Source: Bacteroidaceae bacterium
GTDB lineage: Bacteria > Bacteroidota > Bacteroidia > Bacteroidales > Bacteroidaceae
Direction of reading: 5' to 3'
NCBI GenBank assembly: GCA_017503235.1
Contig: JAFVTL010000135.1
Location: 1-37,619, forward strand
DNA length: 37,619 nucleotides
The notes below the pieces were generated by a model, which searched no databases, was not told where the DNA came from, and saw nothing but the letters and a program-made list of their open reading frames with translations. A program made the position numbers and the translations under genes. Each line of letters starts with the position of its first letter. The stretch's first letter is position 1. Below are positions 1 through 7,734 of the stretch, one piece after another.

Positions 1-584
<584 letters not shown>

Positions 585-658
585 TTATAAATATTGCTTT
601 TAAACACTCTTTTTTTGTTGAAAGAAGGCATTTGAGAAATTTTTTCTGAAATGCACTG

Positions 659-694
659 CAAAAGTAAGAATTTGTTTTTATATTCGCACACAAA
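659..694 (-). promoter_or_regulatory. Possible gapA promoter
   Basis: On the minus strand TACTTTTG (659-666) matches the Bacteroidetes -7 box TAnnTTTG, about 100 nt upstream of the gapA start. The nearest TTTG that could serve as -33 is at 691-694, giving a 24-nt spacer that is longer than the usual 19-21. The -7 match is good and the -33 match is weak. Confidence 0.35.
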
Positions 695-715
695 ATCTTA
701 TTAAAATATAAAAAA

Positions 716-1180
716 ATGGGAAAAAGTACTTTTTTGCAGGACTTCAAGGCATTTGCCATGAAGGGTAATGTAGTAGACATGGCAGTCGGTGTCATCATCG
801 GCGGTGCGTTCGGAAAGATTGTGACTTCTGTAGTCAATGACATCATCATGCCTCCTATCGGCTTGTTGGTGGGTGGTATGGATTTCAAGGACCTGAAGTA
901 TGTGATGCAGGAAGCTGTGCCTGAAAAGTTGAACGAAGCCGGCGAAGTGATTGAAGCTGCTGTACCTGAAGTGACTTTGAATTACGGTAATTTCCTGCAA
1001 CAGACATTCGACTTCCTCATCGTCGCATTCTCTATCTTCTTGTTTGTTAGCCTTATCAAGAAGATGAGCGAAAAGAAGAAAGTGGAAGAACCGGCAGCTC
1101 CGGCTCCTCCTCCTGCACCGAGCAAAGAAGAAGTTTTATTGACAGAAATTCGTGATTTGTTGAAGGAACAATCAAAATAA
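716..1180 (+). CDS. mscL: Large-conductance mechanosensitive channel MscL
   Basis: This 154-aa inner-membrane channel opens under membrane tension and releases solutes during hypo-osmotic shock. The N-terminal amphipathic segment ([31 protein letters not shown]) leads into TM1 at about residues 20-45. A periplasmic loop follows, then TM2 at about 95-120 ([17 protein letters not shown]). The C-terminus has a Pro/Ala-rich linker ([12 protein letters not shown]) and a short helix ([15 protein letters not shown]), as expected of the cytoplasmic bundle. E. coli MscL is 136 aa, so this one is slightly long because of the loop and linker. No terminator follows directly. The first strong hairpin with a T run is at 1333-1373, inside the guaA leader. 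Confidence 0.96.
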   Translation: MGKSTFLQDFKAFAMKGNVVDMAVGVIIGGAFGKIVTSVVNDIIMPPIGLLVGGMDFKDLKYVMQEAVPEKLNEAGEVIEAAVPEVTLNYGNFLQQTFDFLIVAFSIFLFVSLIKKMSEKKKVEEPAAPAPPPAPSKEEVLLTEIRDLLKEQSK

Positions 1181-1192
1181 TGATTATCTTTG
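1160..1192 (+). promoter_or_regulatory. Candidate guaA promoter
   Basis: TATCTTTG at 1185-1192 is an exact TAnnTTTG -7 box just after the mscL stop. A TTG at 1160-1162 could be the -33 element (22-nt spacer). Transcription would start near 1199 and give a leader of about 220 nt before guaA. No comparable box was found between the hairpin at 1333-1373 and the guaA start. Confidence 0.5.
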
Positions 1193-1234
1193 TGCCCGAA
1201 TTAAACAAAGTGGTTGATAATACATTATTATAAT

Positions 1235-1327
1235 ATGCAACAGATTATCATATCCCATCGTTCAGGAATGCAGAATGTGCGCTTCACAGCAAGGGTATGT
1301 CGAATTATGTTGTACGGAGAAATATAA
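1235..1327 (+). CDS. Possible 30-codon upstream ORF in the guaA leader
   Basis: An ATG-started frame of 30 codons ends in TAA six nt before the attenuator-like hairpin of the guaA leader. It begins MQQIIISHRSG and ends IMLYGEI, and is not recognised. There is no run of one amino acid of the kind expected of a classical attenuation peptide. It may be chance. It is listed because it sits between a promoter and a terminator hairpin. Confidence 0.2.
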   Translation: MQQIIISHRSGMQNVRFTARVCRIMLYGEI

Positions 1328-1332
1328 AAAGT

Positions 1333-1373
1333 GCGTGCGGTTTCCAATCTGATTTGGATGCCGCATGTTTTTT
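1333..1373 (+). terminator. Hairpin with T run in the guaA leader (attenuator or mscL terminator)
   Basis: GTGCGG (1335-1340) pairs with CCGCAT (1361-1366) and TCCAA (1343-1347) pairs with TTGGA (1354-1358). A T run follows at 1368-1373. This is an intrinsic-terminator layout 49 nt before the guaA start. It could end mscL transcripts. With the only good guaA promoter upstream of it, it could also act as a transcription attenuator for guaA. Confidence 0.65.
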
Positions 1374-1421
1374 GTAGCCAATCAATTTGAATTGAAACTT
1401 TTTTAAATCATCAGAAAGAAT

Positions 1422-2729
1422 ATGAAACAAGACATGATTGTGATTCTGGATTTGGGTAGCCATGAAAATACCGTGGTAGCCAGAGCCATCCGCGCATTGG
1501 GTGTATACAGCGAAATCTATCCGCACGACATCACCTCTGCTGAGTTGAAGGCATTGCCTAACGTGAAAGGTATCATCATCAATGGTGGTCCCAACAACGT
1601 GATTGATGGTGTTGCCATCGATGTACTTCCTGAAATCTATGAAGCCGGTTTCCCTGTAATGGCTGCCGGTCACGACAAGGCACTTTGCGAAGTCAAGCTC
1701 GCTCAGTTCGAGAACGACGAAGAAGCTATCAAGCAAGCCGTGAAGTCTTTCGTTTTCGATACATGCAAGGCCGAAGCCAACTGGAACATGAAGAACTTCG
1801 TGGCCGACCAGGTGGAACTCATCCGTCACCAGGTAGGCGACAAGAAAGTTCTCCTCGCCCTCTCGGGTGGTGTTGACAGCTCTGTTGTGGCCGCCCTCCT
1901 TCTCAAGGCCATCGGCGAAAACCTCGTTTGCGTTCATGTCAACCATGGTCTCATGCGTAAGGGTGAATCTGAAAATGTAATCGAAGTCTTCCGCAACCAG
2001 CTTTGTGCCAATCTCGTGTACGTAGATGCTACCGACCGCTTCCTGGGTCTCCTCGAAGGCGTGGCCGATCCTGAAAAGAAGCGTAAGATTATCGGTACTG
2101 AGTTCATCCGTGTGTTTGAAGAAGAAGCCCGCAAGCTCGATGGTATCGACTTCCTTGGTCAGGGTACCATCTATCCGGACATTGTAGAATCAGGTACCAA
2201 GACCGCCAAGATGGTGAAGAGCCATCACAACGTAGGTGGTTTGCCTGAAGACCTTCAGTTCGAACTCGTTGAACCGTTGAAGCAACTCTTCAAGGACGAA
2301 GTTCGTGCTTGTGGTGTAGAACTCGGTCTCCCCTACGAAATGGTATATCGTCAGCCGTTCCCAGGTCCGGGCTTGGGTGTACGTTGCTTGGGTGCCATCA
2401 CTCGCGACCGTCTTGAAGCGCTCCGCGAATCGGATGCTATCCTCCGCGAAGAGTTTGCCCTCGCTGGACTCGACAAGAAGGTATGGCAATACTTCACCAT
2501 TGTGCCCGACTTCAAGAGTGTAGGTGTTCGTAACAATGCCCGTTCATACGACTGGCCGGTTATTATCCGTGCGGTGAACACCATTGACGCCATGACCGCA
2601 ACCATCGAACACATCGACTGGGCCATCCTCGACAAGATTACCAAGCGTATTCTTGATGAAGTCCCAACCGTAAACCGTGTTTGCTACGACATGTCGCCGA
2701 AACCAAGTGCGACTATCGAGTGGGAATAA
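1422..2729 (+). CDS. guaA: GMP synthase with a truncated, catalytically dead glutaminase domain
   Basis: GMP synthase aminates XMP to GMP using ATP. The ATP-pyrophosphatase half is intact: P-loop SGGVDSS at residues 148-154, then GTIYPDIVESG, KSHHNVGGLP and the dimerisation segment RQPFPGPGLGVRCLG, ending in the family-typical SATIEWE. The protein is 435 aa against about 510-525 for usual GuaA. The missing part is in the class I glutamine amidotransferase domain. Its N-terminal strands are present (VILDLGSHENTVVARAIRALG, GIIINGGPNNV), but the nucleophile motif GxCxGxQ is replaced by AAGHDKA, and the stretch that should carry the catalytic His and Glu is absent. The remaining sequence rejoins at FVFDTCKAEANW. 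It would have to use free ammonia or ammonia from a partner. It stands alone with a long leader. A full-length GuaA may exist elsewhere in the genome. Confidence 0.93.
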   Translation: MKQDMIVILDLGSHENTVVARAIRALGVYSEIYPHDITSAELKALPNVKGIIINGGPNNVIDGVAIDVLPEIYEAGFPVMAAGHDKALCEVKLAQFENDEEAIKQAVKSFVFDTCKAEANWNMKNFVADQVELIRHQVGDKKVLLALSGGVDSSVVAALLLKAIGENLVCVHVNHGLMRKGESENVIEVFRNQLCANLVYVDATDRFLGLLEGVADPEKKRKIIGTEFIRVFEEEARKLDGIDFLGQGTIYPDIVESGTKTAKMVKSHHNVGGLPEDLQFELVEPLKQLFKDEVRACGVELGLPYEMVYRQPFPGPGLGVRCLGAITRDRLEALRESDAILREEFALAGLDKKVWQYFTIVPDFKSVGVRNNARSYDWPVIIRAVNTIDAMTATIEHIDWAILDKITKRILDEVPTVNRVCYDMSPKPSATIEWE

Positions 2730-2756
2730 GAAGCAATCATTAACCAATTTAAATGA

Positions 2757-2792
2757 AACAGCCATTCTGAAACCTCAGTTTGGCTGTTTTTT
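2757..2792 (+). terminator. Intrinsic terminator after guaA
   Basis: AACAGCCA (2757-2764) pairs with TGGCTGTT (2781-2788) and the T run continues to 2792. It ends only 9 nt before the start codon of the next gene. Confidence 0.8.
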
Positions 2793-2801
2793 ACTCATAC
2801 C

Positions 2802-4829
2802 ATGAAACATTATCTACTATCTCTTGGCTTGGTTGTCATGCTGATGGCATGCACCACGTCGCCCGAAGTGAAAAACATTTCTAAGTCGGCCCAGCAAGAG
2901 GCCATCAACGCCATTCAGGCACAAGCCCCTTCATGCGATGCCGACCTTCTGCAGCGAGGCGTCACTCAGGCAGCATCGTTGTGGCAACCCTCTGATGGTA
3001 CTGAAGAAGAGTTCATCCAGTTCGTGAAGGAAAACTACCAGACCGACGCCGATGCCCGTCGTCAGTTGTTCGACAAACTCTGTACCGCTTTTGAAGTGCT
3101 GTTCGGAACCTCCAACCAAGTTTCTGTCGAGTTGGGCTTACCCACCGTCCTTGCCGGTCCTGAACCTACCACCATCGACTACATCATGAGTGCCTACAAC
3201 CCCTATTCACACATGTGGAATGACCTCTACGAAAACAAAGTGGCCTTCATGACCGTCTTGAACTTCCCTAACTACACCCTCGATGAAAAGAACCGCCTGG
3301 GTGACGCTTGGAACCGTGAGGAATGGGCTTACGCACGCATGGGCGACATGTTCACTTCGCGTGTGCCTTCCGACCTTACCAAACAAGCCGGACAGGCCAA
3401 TGCCGATGCTGAGAACTACATTGCCAGCTACAACATCATGATGGGCCATCTGCTCACCGAAGAAGGCCAGAAGCTCTTCCCCGAAGACATGGTCCTCCTC
3501 TCTCATTGGAACCTGCGTGATGAAATCAAGTCCAACTATGCCAATCTGCCACATGCCTACGAAAAGCAGGAAATGATTTACAAGGTGTTGGAACACGTCA
3601 TCCAGGGAACTATCCCACAAGTCGTCATCAATAACCCTGCTTACGACTGGGCGCCGTTCAGCAACCGCACTTGGAAGGACAATCAGGAAGTGACCCTCAG
3701 TGCTGAAGAAAACCGGCGCTATGAACGCATCCTGGCTCATTTCACCGCCATGAAGGAGATAGACGCTTACGTGCCCCAACAACCCACCGGCATCATCCGC
3801 AACTTTGAAGGTAGTATGGAAATCATGCCACAGGAAATCGAAGACCTCTTCGTCAACCTCATCTCCTCGCCACAAATCAAGCAGGTGAGCGAACGCATCC
3901 GCCAGCAATTGGGACGCGAACTCCGCCCCTACGACATTTGGTACGATGGATTCAAGAGCCGTAGTGCTATCTCTGAAGATGACTTGACCGCACAGACACG
4001 TGCGAAATATCCTAATCCGCAAGCTTTCGAAGCCGACATGCCACGTATGCTCGAAGCCCTCGGCTTCTCCAAATCCGATGCTGCCTTCCTCGCTAGCAAG
4101 ATCAGTGTGCAGGGTGCCCGTGGTTCGGGTCATGCCCTCGGTGCATCCGGCCGTTGGCAGAACTCCCTCCTCCGTACCCGCATCGGTGCCGAAGGAATGG
4201 ATTATAAAGGCTACAACATCGCCGTTCATGAGTTCGGTCACAACGTCGAACAAACCATCGACCTTTATCACATCGACCACTACACTTTGAGCGGAGTGCC
4301 CAACACCGGTTTCACCGAAGCTCTTGCTTTCGTTTTCCAGAAACGTGACCTCATGCTGATGGGCTACGACCAGGCGGTGGACGACAATACCACTCTCGAC
4401 ATCTTCTGGGGACTGTATGAAATCATGGGTGTATCGTTGGTAGACATGCGCATGTGGCAATGGCTCTATGCACATCCCGATGCCACCGCCCAGCAGTTGC
4501 GCGAAGCCACCCTTGCCATTGCCAAGGAAGTGTGGAACACCTACTACTATCCGGTGTTGGGCGAGCAAGACTCCCCCATCTTGGCATGCTATTCACACAT
4601 GGTCAACGCTCCGATGTACTTGCCCAATTATCCTTTTGGCCACATCGTAGAGTTCCAGTTGGAAGAGCATCTTGCCCAGTTCCCCACCAAGCAAGCCTTT
4701 GCCGACGAAATTATGCGCATCTACAAGTTGGGCAAACTCACTCCCAACCAATGGATGCAACAAGCCGTTGGTGCCAAAGTCAGCACTACTCCCATTCTGA
4801 ATGCGGTGGAAGCCATTTTAAAGAAGTGA
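2802..4829 (+). CDS. Lipoprotein zinc metallopeptidase, M3-like gluzincin
   Basis: The 675-aa protein starts with a lipoprotein signal peptide (MKHYLLSLGLVVMLMAC, lipobox LMAC), so it is probably anchored in the envelope. A zinc-peptidase motif HEFGH lies at residues 476-480. A third ligand candidate follows in SGVPNTGFTEALAF (E506), 26 residues after HEFGH. That is close to the M3 (thimet oligopeptidase/PepF) arrangement. The long N-terminal helical region also fits an oligopeptidase. The substrate is unknown; small peptides are the likeliest. No TAnnTTTG promoter is visible in the 72 nt after guaA, and a terminator ends 9 nt before the ATG, so expression may depend on read-through or on a promoter inside guaA. 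Assignment to M3 itself, rather than a related gluzincin family, rests on motif spacing only. Confidence 0.75.
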   Translation: MKHYLLSLGLVVMLMACTTSPEVKNISKSAQQEAINAIQAQAPSCDADLLQRGVTQAASLWQPSDGTEEEFIQFVKENYQTDADARRQLFDKLCTAFEVLFGTSNQVSVELGLPTVLAGPEPTTIDYIMSAYNPYSHMWNDLYENKVAFMTVLNFPNYTLDEKNRLGDAWNREEWAYARMGDMFTSRVPSDLTKQAGQANADAENYIASYNIMMGHLLTEEGQKLFPEDMVLLSHWNLRDEIKSNYANLPHAYEKQEMIYKVLEHVIQGTIPQVVINNPAYDWAPFSNRTWKDNQEVTLSAEENRRYERILAHFTAMKEIDAYVPQQPTGIIRNFEGSMEIMPQEIEDLFVNLISSPQIKQVSERIRQQLGRELRPYDIWYDGFKSRSAISEDDLTAQTRAKYPNPQAFEADMPRMLEALGFSKSDAAFLASKISVQGARGSGHALGASGRWQNSLLRTRIGAEGMDYKGYNIAVHEFGHNVEQTIDLYHIDHYTLSGVPNTGFTEALAFVFQKRDLMLMGYDQAVDDNTTLDIFWGLYEIMGVSLVDMRMWQWLYAHPDATAQQLREATLAIAKEVWNTYYYPVLGEQDSPILACYSHMVNAPMYLPNYPFGHIVEFQLEEHLAQFPTKQAFADEIMRIYKLGKLTPNQWMQQAVGAKVSTTPILNAVEAILKK

Positions 4830-4849
4830 TACTTTGAATGTCTAATAGC

Positions 4850-4888
4850 AATATCCCCGGCTTGTGAAGTCGGGGATATTTTGTTTTT
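4850..4888 (+). terminator. Intrinsic terminator after the M3-like gene
   Basis: AATATCCCCG (4850-4859) pairs with CGGGGATATT (4871-4880), followed by a T-rich tail to about 4888. The stem is strong and sits 20 nt after the stop codon. Confidence 0.88.
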
Positions 4889-4913
4889 TGGTTAATAATA
4901 ATTGAAAAAAGGT

Positions 4914-5506
4914 TTATTCTTTAATTATTCTTCCCAATACAGTATCCTTATAGGCATTAAAAATGTTCAATTTCACCATTTTGTATTCAGGAATACTTTC
5001 CAAATATTCAAGTTCGAATACCAGTCGTGGTTCCTTATCTTCGCTTTCGGGATGAATTTCCGCTTTGTTACCAATACGGGCAATACGGATGAGATAGAGG
5101 TCGCGCACACCCTTGCCCTTGATGTAGGGCATGAGGTTCGGTTTATCTTCTTGGCACCCTTCTCGTATTGCCATTTCGGCAATTCTGTTTCAGAGATAAA
5201 GAATTCTTCAGGCACAAATTCTTCATCAACCAAATTGCCACCCAATGTCTGATATGGGCCATCATATACAGGCGTTGCATCTACAGAATATACCTTGCGG
5301 TCCACCATCAGCCCTACATTGCCAAACGGACTCTCCTTCTTGCCTTTGTTGAAACCGGCAGATACTTCGGGAATAGTTCCTTCTATATTGAATTCAGACA
5401 AAGTACCTTGCTTCTGTGTGAAAGGGAAAGCCTTGGCTAATACGCCATCGTAGTTTACCCAATCTGACATCTTTTCTATCTGACCGGCTACGACTGAATA
5501 GGACAA
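4914..5506 (-). pseudogene. Decayed restriction-modification remnant (cytosine methyltransferase fragment plus unknown C-terminus)
   Basis: Two minus-strand frames share this stretch. The upstream frame (to about 5180) reads GNVGLMVDRKVYSVDATPVY, DGPYQTLGGNLVDEEFVPEE and ISETELPKWQYEKGAKKINR, which resembles the target-recognition/C-terminal part of a DNA cytosine-5 methyltransferase. The catalytic N-terminal two thirds (PCQ, ENV motifs) are gone. The frame then turns to out-of-frame residues. A second frame takes over, running from about 5174 (KPNLMPYIKGKGVRDLYLIR) to a stop at 4914 (KDTVLGRIIKE). I do not recognise this second piece; it may be the tail of a partner enzyme. The simplest reading is a deletion/frameshift scar of an R-M locus. 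The 5-prime side abuts inverted repeats and 22-bp repeat arrays. Confidence 0.6.
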
Positions 5507-5551
5507 ACCAGTGCTATGTAAATATTGAAACGTAGCATAGAAAGTTCTTGA

Positions 5552-5590
5552 ACGGACGATAGGAAATATTTGAAACTTCCTATCGTCCGT
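5552..5590 (+). repeat. Perfect 14-bp inverted repeat (possible terminator)
   Basis: ACGGACGATAGGAA (5552-5565) is the exact reverse complement of 5577-5590, with an 11-nt loop. TTTT follows on the plus strand, so it could terminate plus-strand transcription, although no gene lies just upstream on that strand. It sits between the R-M remnant and the first 22-bp array. Confidence 0.7.
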
Positions 5591-5599
5591 TTTGATATT

Positions 5600-5731
5600 T
5601 CCATAGCATAGTTTCGCTTGTCGTATGGCATTGAGTTATCCTTCGTAAAGCGGCGTTTTATCATTCGTGGTGTGCCGTTCCGTGACTCGTAGTATGGCAT
5701 ACTATGATTCGTAAAGTGCCACTTTATGAAA
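5600..5731 (+). repeat. Array of six 22-bp quasi-palindromic repeats
   Basis: Units begin at 5600, 5622, 5644, 5666, 5688 and 5710, an exact 22-nt period. From 5622 on, each unit opens with CGT. The cores are short dyads that differ in sequence but stay largely symmetric: AAAGCGgCGTTTT, AGTATGgCATACT, AAAGTGcCACTTT. The first, second and fourth units are more degenerate. No coding frame runs through the array. The same period and the CGTAAA opening recur in reverse orientation at 5936-6023 and again upstream of hsp20. Confidence 0.75.
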
Positions 5732-5935
5732 AGCCGGTAATTGTGGGCGGATTTTGCTTGAAACTTTGGGTGAAAACTGCTTCTACAATGAACTTAACAA
5801 GTTCGCAAAATATGAATCAGATGAATCAGGATGCGCTAACCTTCTGATTCACAACATCAAATCCTGACTCTTTTTGCCTGATTTTTTGGTTTTGAAAGAA
5901 TCAGCCTTCCAACAGACGATGTTGCTTCCCCTAAA

Positions 5936-6023
5936 GGTCATAAAACAACGAGATATCCACTATAAACCAATGTTTTACGATGCATAAACCTATGCTTTAC
6001 AATGTAAATACCGGCACTTTTCC
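5936..6023 (-). repeat. Array of four 22-bp repeats, opposite orientation
   Basis: Read on the minus strand, units start at 6023, 6001, 5979 and 5957. The two middle ones open TGTAAAGCATAGGTTTAT and CGTAAAACATTGGTTTAT. The outer two (core AAAAGTGCCGG, and TTGTTTTATGACC) are degenerate but resemble units of the array at 5600-5731. The two arrays face each other across about 200 nt (5732-5935) in which I see no gene, only short CTGATT/AATCAG inverted words. Confidence 0.65.
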
Positions 6024-6050
6024 TGACTTTTCTAAAACCTAAAAATCAGC

Positions 6051-6108
6051 CAAAAGTGTCAGGGATTAGCTCTGTAAATCAACGCATTAAGCTATCCTGA
6101 CACTTTTG
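6051..6108. repeat. 13-bp perfect inverted repeat
   Basis: CAAAAGTGTCAGG (6051-6063) is the exact reverse complement of 6096-6108, and the 32-nt interior has a further weak match (GATTAGC with GCTATC). Together with the arrays and the hairpin at 5552 it accounts for most of the 655 nt without a gene between 5507 and 6161. It lies about 50 nt after the stop of the O-acetyltransferase gene and could also terminate that transcript, although no T run follows on the minus strand. Confidence 0.55.
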
Positions 6109-6161
6109 ACAGATATTTTTGGCACCTATTGGTCAGAACCAATGATAGAGAGTCCCTGTTT

Positions 6162-6773
6162 TTACTCTTCTACCGGTCCTTCTTTACCGTTCACCCATTT
6201 GATGACGCGGCAGGGATTGCCCACCGCTACGCAATCGGAAGGGATGTCGCGGGTCACTACGCTTCCGGCGCCGATGACGGTGCGGTCGCCAATGGTCACT
6301 CCGGGACAGATGGTGGCATGGCCGCCTATCCAGCAGCGCTCGCCTATGCGTACGGTGCGACAGGTTTCCCATTGGTCGCGCTCGTCAGCATCGGTGGGGT
6401 GCCCGGCGGTGAAGATATGGACACCGGGGGCTATCAGGGTCTTGCGGCCGATGTACACGCCTCCCCCGTCGAGGATGGTGCAACCGAAGTTGATAAATAC
6501 GCCTTCGCCGGCAAAGATGAGGTTTCCGTAGTCGCAATAGAAGGGTGGCTCTACATAGACATTGGGAGCTGAGTGGGGCAACAGCTCGCGGGTGATGTCC
6601 GCCATGGTGGGCTCGTGGTATTCGGTGATGTTCAGTCGACGCAGGAGTTTCTTCACTTCGTCACGCCAGGCATACATTTCGGGGGTATGGGCGTTGTAAG
6701 GCTCTCCGTTGGTCATCCGGCGCAATTCATCCTGAAGAGCGGGATTCTGTTCAAGTTCTTCTTTTCGGGTCAT
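6162..6773 (-). CDS. Sugar O-acetyltransferase, maltose/galactoside acetyltransferase type
   Basis: The 203-aa protein begins with the Mac domain typical of Maa/LacA (LQDELRRMTNGEPYNAHTPEM) and continues into a left-handed beta-helix of hexapeptide repeats. The active-site region reads INFGCTILDGGGVYIG and IFTAGHPTDADERDQ, where the GHP histidine is the expected catalytic base. The C-terminal repeats (WIGGHATICPGVTIGDRTVI, GAGSVVTRDIP) and AVGNPCRVIK are classical. It should transfer acetyl from acetyl-CoA to a sugar hydroxyl in the cytoplasm. The physiological acceptor is unknown. It is the last gene of the minus-strand run, 23 nt after dus. Confidence 0.92.
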   Translation of the reverse strand: MTRKEELEQNPALQDELRRMTNGEPYNAHTPEMYAWRDEVKKLLRRLNITEYHEPTMADITRELLPHSAPNVYVEPPFYCDYGNLIFAGEGVFINFGCTILDGGGVYIGRKTLIAPGVHIFTAGHPTDADERDQWETCRTVRIGERCWIGGHATICPGVTIGDRTVIGAGSVVTRDIPSDCVAVGNPCRVIKWVNGKEGPVEE

Positions 6774-6777
6774 CCTT

Positions 6778-6811
6778 TTGAGTTATGAGTTGTGATTTAT
6801 GAGTTATGGGT
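6778..6811. repeat. Short tandem repeat of GAGTTATG-like words
   Basis: Three near copies of GAGTTATGnGTT occur in a row between dus and the acetyltransferase gene. The right part supplies the last codons of dus (Thr-His-Asn-Ser) and its stop. A related word (GAGTTATGCGTTATGG) recurs at 10688-10703, next to yjbQ. Confidence 0.5.
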
Positions 6812-7729
6812 TATTTCCCTTATGGCACTGAGGTAGTTCTTCAGCGAGCCGCTCTTCATGAGTTTCTTGTAGAGCTTGCGTCCTATTTCCTCCTCGGCAT
6901 ACTCCCAGAAGGTGCGTAGTTTGTTCAGCAGTTGGGCGTCGCTGTTCATCAGGGGTTGCCAATGCTCCATAAGGGCTTGATGGAGGTCTGTCATCAATTT
7001 GCGTCGTTTCTCGGGGCTCCACTCCTGCCCTGTGGCATATTCGATGGCCAACGAAGGGCGTGCAAGGAGTCCGCGACCGATCATGACTCCGGCCAGACGT
7101 GGATAAGCTTCCTCCAACGAACGGATATCGGCCAGGGTGTGTATGTCACCATTATAGACAAGCGGATGCCGGCAGGCTTCGTAGAAAGCCCGGAAGGATT
7201 CCATGTCGACCTCCCCCTTGTACTGCTGGGTACCGATGCGCGGATGGAGGGTGATGTGCGTGAGTGGCAGGGCATTGAGCACTTCGAGCACAGGCCGCCA
7301 TTCGTCCTTGTCTTCCCATCCGAGGCGCATCTTGATGGAGAACTGGATTTGGGGGCGTTCTTCGATGGCTTGGGCAATGGAACGGATGATGTCAGTTTGA
7401 GCCAGAAGGCCTGCCCCACGGCCATGCTTGGCTTGCATGGGGAACGGGCAGCCCATGTTAAGGTCAATGCGCGTGTAGCCTCGTTGGGCCACCTCGGAGG
7501 TGAGGTATTCGAACTCCTTGAGTGACTTCATAATGATTTGGGGAACGACGGGCACTCCCTCGTTGTATTCAGGACGGATGTCGCGCACCTCCTTACTACG
7601 GAGGCCCCCTCCTTCCATGCGGATGAAGGGGGTGTAATAGTGTTCTACTCCTCCCACCAGTCGGTGGTGGATGCGCCGGTAGGCGTCGTCGGTATGGCCC
7701 TGCAAAGGGGCGAAATGGATGGGGAGCAT
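6797..7729 (-). CDS. dus: tRNA-dihydrouridine synthase
   Basis: This 310-aa FMN-dependent TIM-barrel enzyme reduces specific uridines in tRNA D-loops with NADPH. It begins IHFAPLQGHTDDAYRR, where the family usually has APMxGxTD. The catalytic cysteine is C94 in IDLNMGCPFPMQAKHGRGAG. Substrate and flavin motifs follow: FSIKMRLGWED, ITLHPRIGTQQYKG, LVYNGDIHT and GVMIGRGLLARP. The DusA/B/C subtype cannot be settled from motifs alone. It starts 5 nt after the AsmA-like gene ends, so the two are probably co-transcribed. Its last residues (THNS) are encoded by a short tandem repeat. Confidence 0.94.
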   Translation of the reverse strand: MLPIHFAPLQGHTDDAYRRIHHRLVGGVEHYYTPFIRMEGGGLRSKEVRDIRPEYNEGVPVVPQIIMKSLKEFEYLTSEVAQRGYTRIDLNMGCPFPMQAKHGRGAGLLAQTDIIRSIAQAIEERPQIQFSIKMRLGWEDKDEWRPVLEVLNALPLTHITLHPRIGTQQYKGEVDMESFRAFYEACRHPLVYNGDIHTLADIRSLEEAYPRLAGVMIGRGLLARPSLAIEYATGQEWSPEKRRKLMTDLHQALMEHWQPLMNSDAQLLNKLRTFWEYAEEEIGRKLYKKLMKSGSLKNYLSAIREITHNS

Positions 7730-7734
7730 AGGCT

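Noticed and set aside
3207..4568. 453-codon minus-strand open frame opposite the M3-like gene
   Set aside because: It mirrors the coding frame of a well-supported lipoprotein peptidase, has no family motif and no start signals, so it is an antisense shadow.
5600..6023. CRISPR array
   Set aside because: There is strict 22-nt head-to-tail periodicity with no constant repeat plus variable spacer pattern, and no cas genes.
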